A program made the position numbers and the translations under genes. A stretch of 64,000 nucleotides of DNA from Novosphingobium sp. MD-1 (GTDB lineage Bacteria; Pseudomonadota; Alphaproteobacteria; Sphingomonadales; Sphingomonadaceae): the NCBI RefSeq assembly GCF_001014975.1, contig NZ_BBXA01000033.1, forward strand, positions 434,001 through 498,000, written 5' to 3'. The notes beneath the pieces are model-generated. The model saw only the letters and a list, made by a program, of their open reading frames with translations. It was not told where the DNA came from and made no database searches. Below are positions 60,833-64,000 of this stretch, piece by piece. The stretch's first letter is position 1. Each line of letters begins with the position of its first letter.

Positions 60833-61081
60833 CAAACCCCAACATCGTTCGTCGTTGTCACTTCTGAGTTACGTGAGGTCCGGCTCAAGGCGCGACCTTT
60901 TTCCGCCGAGTGCCGAGCCGCACAAGATTCACTGGAGCGGTTCGCGGCGCGTCCGGTAAGATTGCCCCGTGAACATCGGTTCCTTATCAGGATCGGCAGC
61001 TTCGTCGCTGAAAACCTCGGAATGACGCGCCAAGCTGCCCGGCGTCTCAAGGACTAACCAATGGCGCCTTTCGTCAGGAAC
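60833..61081 (+). other. Short remnant between IS21 and IS3 elements, possible ORF fragment
   Basis: A plus-strand frame from about 60842 to TAA at 61055-61057 is open (about 70 codons; it ends LIRIGSFVAENLGMTRQAARRLKD, in parts). No start codon with ribosome site is seen, because the IS21 element lies directly upstream. It may be the C-terminal end of a gene displaced by IS21. No family recognised. Confidence 0.3.
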
Positions 61082-61120
61082 TGAACCGCCCCGGGCTTGC
61101 CGGAGGCCATTCAGCTTAAA

Positions 61121-62026
61121 TTATGCGGCCATGGGGGTGTCGTCCAGCATGGCGTAGTAGCGTTCCTCGGCTTCAGCCGGTGGGATGTTGCCGATGGGCG
61201 CGAGGAGTCGGCGGTTGTTGAACCAGTCCACCCATTCGAGCGTGGCGTATTCAACGGCTTCAAAGGATCGCCACGGACCTCGCCGGTGGATCACCTCGGC
61301 CTTGTAAAGGCCATTGATCGTCTCGGCCAATGCGTTGTCGTAGCTGTCGCCGACACTGCCCACCGATGGCTCGATGCCGGCTTCGGCAAGGCGCTCGGTA
61401 TACTTGATCGAGACATACTGGCTGCCGCGGTCGCTGTGGTGGATCAGGCCACCACGATGGACCGGGCGCCGATCATGGATCGCCTGTTCCAGGGCATCCA
61501 GCACGAAGCTGGCATGCGCCGTCGTGCTCACCCGCCAGCCCACGATATAGCGGGCGTAAACGTCGATCACGAAGGCCACGTAGACGAACCCCGCCCAGGT
61601 CGCGACATAGGTGAAGTCCGACACCCACAGCATGTTCGGCGCTGGGGCGTAGAACTGGCGGTTGACCCGATCGAGCGGACACGGTGCGGCCTTGTCGCTG
61701 ATCGTCGTCTTCACCGGCTTGCCCCGGATCACACCCTGCAAGCCCAGCTCGCGCATCAGCCGTTCCACCGTGCAGCGGGCAATGTCGAAGCCCTCGCGCT
61801 GCATCTGCCGCCACACCTTGCGCACGCCGTAGACCTTGAAGTTGGCGTCAAACACGCGCCGAACCTCGGGCTTCATCGCCTCGTCGCGCTGGTCACGTGG
61901 TGACAGACGGGACGGATCGCGGCGCTGTGCCACACGTTCGTGGTAGGTGGATGGGGCGATCGGCAGAACCCGGCAGATCGGCTCGACCCCATAATCACCC
62001 CGATGCTCATCAATGAAGCTGGTCAT
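61121..62026 (-). CDS. IS3-family transposase OrfB
   Basis: 301 aa. HTH_21 region, then the DDE core: MLWVSDFTYVATWAGFVYVAFVIDVYAR, HHSDRGSQYVS and SYDNALAETINGLYKAEVIH (in parts), and the C-terminal WVDWFNNRRLL. Its ATG overlaps the OrfA stop (ATGA), so coupling here may be by re-initiation and not by a slippery run, none of which is seen at the overlap. Confidence 0.93.
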   Translation of the reverse strand: MTSFIDEHRGDYGVEPICRVLPIAPSTYHERVAQRRDPSRLSPRDQRDEAMKPEVRRVFDANFKVYGVRKVWRQMQREGFDIARCTVERLMRELGLQGVIRGKPVKTTISDKAAPCPLDRVNRQFYAPAPNMLWVSDFTYVATWAGFVYVAFVIDVYARYIVGWRVSTTAHASFVLDALEQAIHDRRPVHRGGLIHHSDRGSQYVSIKYTERLAEAGIEPSVGSVGDSYDNALAETINGLYKAEVIHRRGPWRSFEAVEYATLEWVDWFNNRRLLAPIGNIPPAEAEERYYAMLDDTPMAA

Positions 62027-62349
62027 CGCTTGAACGGGCGGTCGAGCTCCGCCTGGGCAAAATATGCGGAAGCCTTGCGCAGAATCTCGTTGGCCTGGCG
62101 CAACTCACGGTTCTCGCGCTCCAGCGCCTTGAGACGGTCTGCCAGCTCGGTGGGAACGCCGGCACGCTTGCCGCTGTTCACCTCAGCCTTCTTCACCCAC
62201 TCCAGCAGCGTGTGCCCCGAACAGCCGATCTTCTCGGCAATGGATGTGATCGCCGCCCAGCGGGATGGATGATCGGCTTCGTGGTCCAGCACCATGCGGA
62301 CTGCCCGATCACGAACCTCCGGGGCAAACTTGTTCGTCGTCTTGCTCAT
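62023..62349 (-). CDS. IS3-family transposase OrfA
   Basis: 108 aa. A helix-turn-helix (AAITSIAEKIGCSGHTLLEWVKKAE) and leucine-zipper helix (ADRLKALERENRELRQANEILRKASAYFAQAEL, in parts) are typical of the DNA-binding OrfA. It precedes OrfB with a 4-bp overlap. Confidence 0.93.
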   Translation of the reverse strand: MSKTTNKFAPEVRDRAVRMVLDHEADHPSRWAAITSIAEKIGCSGHTLLEWVKKAEVNSGKRAGVPTELADRLKALERENRELRQANEILRKASAYFAQAELDRPFKR

Positions 62350-62641
62350 CGTAGACCCTTCCTCTCAGGAGTTAGGGCCTCCGACAATCCCGGCGCGGTT
62401 CAAACTGCCGTTCGGCAGATAGATCCGGATCGTCCGGCAATGGTCGAGTGCGGAAGGCGGCATGTGGGACATTTCTACCGTTCAACCGCGACGCGGCGAA
62501 CGGAGGGTTTTATCAAATGTCGCCTCTCAGCGAGTTTGTGAAGCCGATCAATTGAGATATTACGTCCGTAGCGACACGTTTGCGAAGTTTCCTTGTCCGA
62601 ATCAACATGGACATCCCTCCATCAGAAGCAGTGAAAATAGT

Positions 62642-63235
62642 ATGTTTTATCGGATTGAAGGCAAAAAACGCTACGAAGACGCGCGGCATGACGCTATCGT
62701 CCCTCATGGTCGTAAGTTTGCACAGTACGGCCAAGACGAGCAAATATACCAGCTCGTTCAGGACGAATCCGCCAAAACTGGGGCGACGTTCAAAGATGTG
62801 ATCGGCGATATCGTCGCGCGAGGAGCCTCGATTAAACCGTTCACCGAGAGGAGCGCCGCGTTTTGGGCGCATCTGTGTGAGCGGGTGAGACTGAAGCACC
62901 GCCCTGACCTGCCATCAAGGTTGACGAGCATATTCGCCTTTCAAACGATTGAGGATGCTGAAAGGTTGGCGGAAGTCTTCGAGCGGGAGAGTATCGAGCT
63001 CCGATACCCTCAGCCATATAGACGTGCAGACCAAGTAATCTACGAGGTAGTCTGCAACGAACCGCAGAGCGAACTTCAGTTCGATATGAGCCTTATTGAC
63101 GCTCTTGAAGCCACCATGAACTACGAGCAAGCGATCGCGCGCCTGCTATCCTATTGGAACGGCGAGCGGTCGCAGGCACCTCTTCTCGAAAGCCTTCTGG
63201 TCGGGAAGGTACTTCGCGGTAAGTTGGCTGTCTGA
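62642..63235 (+). CDS. DUF2441-like protein, single gene between IS elements
   Basis: About 197 aa from ATG 62642; the frame is open from 62462 but the upstream part looks non-coding. FWAHLCERVRLKHRPDLPSRLTSIFAFQTIEDAERLAEVF and YEVVCNEPQSELQFDMSLIDALEATMNYEQAIARLLSYWNG (in parts) follow the DUF2441 pattern (E-x-V-R, P-S-R-x-x-S-x-F-A). Some relatives have an ADP-ribosyltransferase-like fold and occur near defence or phage genes. GC is lower than in the surroundings, a sign of transfer. Function unknown. Confidence 0.6.
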   Translation: MFYRIEGKKRYEDARHDAIVPHGRKFAQYGQDEQIYQLVQDESAKTGATFKDVIGDIVARGASIKPFTERSAAFWAHLCERVRLKHRPDLPSRLTSIFAFQTIEDAERLAEVFERESIELRYPQPYRRADQVIYEVVCNEPQSELQFDMSLIDALEATMNYEQAIARLLSYWNGERSQAPLLESLLVGKVLRGKLAV

Positions 63236-63239
63236 CGAT

Positions 63240-64000
63240 GTGGCATCTCTATCAGATCAATTTGAGTAGCCCCTAGTTTTCTAGACGCCTTCAACTTTCA
63301 AAATCTGCTGCCGTTCGAACTCGACTGGCGACAGCATGCCGTTCCTGACCTGCTTGCGCACCGGGTTGTAGAACATCTCGATGTAATCGAACACGTCCTG
63401 CCGGGCTTCTTCGCGGGTTTTGTATGTCCGGCGGCGGATGCGCTCACGCTTGAGCGACGAGAAGAAGCTCTCCGCCACAGCGTTGTCATGACAGTTGCCG
63501 CGCCGGCTCATCGAGTGCTCAAGATTGTGAGCCCGGATGAAGGCCGCCCAGTCCATGCTGGTGAACTGCGAGCCCTGATCCGAGTGGACCAACACCCGCT
63601 GCTTCGGTTTGCGCCGCCATACGGCCATGTGCAGCGCCTGCAGCACCACATCGGCGGTCTGCCGGCTCTGCATCGACCATCCCACCACGCGGCGGGAATA
63701 CAGGTCGATCACGACAGCCAGATAGGCGAAGCCTTCCAGGGTGCGGATGTAGGTGATGTCTGTCACCCAAGCCTTGTCTGGCGCCGCTACGTCGAACTGG
63801 CGATCCAGCGTGTTGTCGACTGCCAGGGACGGTTTACCGCAATAGCTGCCCGGCCGGCGCTTGTAGCCGATCTGCGCCTTGATACCTGCAAGTCTGGTCA
63901 ACCGCGCAACGCGGTTCGGGCAGCAGGTCTCGCCATGATCCAGCAGATCATCATGCAGCTTGCGGTAGCCATAGACCTTGCCGCTGTCGTTCCAGGACCG
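63240..64000 (-). mobile_element. IS3-family element, partial at window edge
   Basis: The left end lies somewhere near 63240-63275 (AATTTGAGTAGCCCCTAG region) but cannot be fixed without the other end. It holds an IS3-type OrfB that runs off the window. Confidence 0.7.
63281..64000 (-). CDS. IS3-family transposase OrfB (partial)
   Basis: 240 codons open to the window edge, so the N-terminus is outside. SGKVYGYRKLHDDLLDHGE is the HTH_21 region, followed by the DDE core: WVTDITYIRTLEGFAYLAVVIDLYSR, VHSDQGSQFTS and CHDNAVAESFFSSLKRE (in parts), then FDYIEMFYNPVR. It is a different IS3 subgroup from the element at 61082. Confidence 0.92.
   Translation of the reverse strand, partial: RSWNDSGKVYGYRKLHDDLLDHGETCCPNRVARLTRLAGIKAQIGYKRRPGSYCGKPSLAVDNTLDRQFDVAAPDKAWVTDITYIRTLEGFAYLAVVIDLYSRRVVGWSMQSRQTADVVLQALHMAVWRRKPKQRVLVHSDQGSQFTSMDWAAFIRAHNLEHSMSRRGNCHDNAVAESFFSSLKRERIRRRTYKTREEARQDVFDYIEMFYNPVRKQVRNGMLSPVEFERQQILKVEGV

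Larger units (their letters stand above)
61082..62402 (-). mobile_element. IS3-family element
   Basis: 1321 bp. Inverted repeats TGAACCGCCCCGGGCTTG... at 61082 and, reading inward from 62402, TGAACCGCGCCGGGATTG..., sharing TCGGAGGCC/CCGGAGGCC further in. AAC flanks both ends (61079-61081 and 62403-62405), a 3-bp target duplication. Confidence 0.92.

Noticed and set aside
1..64000. CRISPR arrays, rRNA and tRNA genes, phage integrase or attachment sites
   Set aside because: I searched by eye for regular repeats with spacers, rRNA/tRNA-like sequences and integrase motifs and found none. A covariance-model search would be needed to exclude a tRNA.

Overview
The window looks like DNA from a sphingomonad-type alphaproteobacterium (Novosphingobium/Sphingobium/Sphingomonas; inference). 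The signs are high GC, two large TonB-dependent receptors, GGAAC-N16-17-CGTT-like promoters typical of the alphaproteobacterial general stress sigma factor EcfG, many small proline-rich or membrane stress proteins, and a dense load of IS110, IS5, IS21 and IS3 elements. Whether it is chromosome or plasmid cannot be told.

Layout. (1) 1-12 kb is a mobile-element junction: a LysR tail, an IS110/IS1111-type element, and two inverted copies of one IS5/IS427-type element. The first copy is split by a second IS110 element. The IS5 copies bracket 7.2 kb that holds a TetR-controlled tripartite RND efflux operon plus gene fragments (response regulator, GST-like, unknown). (2) 12-43 kb is a large catabolic island: a form-II molybdenum hydroxylase (coxSLM-like plus coxG), an MFS transporter, EthD-like proteins, an Old Yellow Enzyme, an amidohydrolase, two tandem P450s, four SDRs, a ThuA-like protein, an ACMSD-type amidohydrolase, a limonene-epoxide-hydrolase/SnoaL-like protein, a 2-keto-4-pentenoate-hydratase-like enzyme, a MarR regulator, a branched-chain 2-oxoacid dehydrogenase (E1a, E1b, E2) with a divergent Lrp/AsnC regulator, two TonB receptors, and a PQQ/haem quinohaemoprotein like polyvinyl-alcohol dehydrogenase. 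(3) 43-54.5 kb is a stress and envelope block: PRC-barrel, DUF4142, iron-permease-like, GH130 and GT4 proteins, a long SDR, two Crp/Fnr regulators, and several proteins under 100 aa. (4) 54.9-58.3 kb holds a membrane protein, an ArsR/MarR-like regulator, a membrane-fused linalool dehydratase/isomerase-like protein and dgkA. (5) 58.3-64 kb is another IS zone (IS21, IS3, partial IS3) around a lone DUF2441-like gene.

The main discovery is in the island. A near-palindrome close to TATCGATATCGATA sits in the promoter region of seven transcription units spread over 30 kb: the cox-like operon, OYE, amidohydrolase-P450, LEH-like/hydratase, TonB-1, TonB-2/PQQ and EthD/SDR. The divergent OYE/amidohydrolase promoter pair has one copy each. 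This argues that the scattered operons form one regulon, plausibly under the MarR protein at 29.2 kb, for uptake and oxidation of one unidentified substrate. A plausible order is outer-membrane uptake, periplasmic alcohol oxidation by the PQQ enzyme, P450/Mo-hydroxylase/OYE/SDR processing, EthD/hydratase/amidohydrolase steps, then branched-chain acyl-CoA formation. The substrate cannot be named from sequence.
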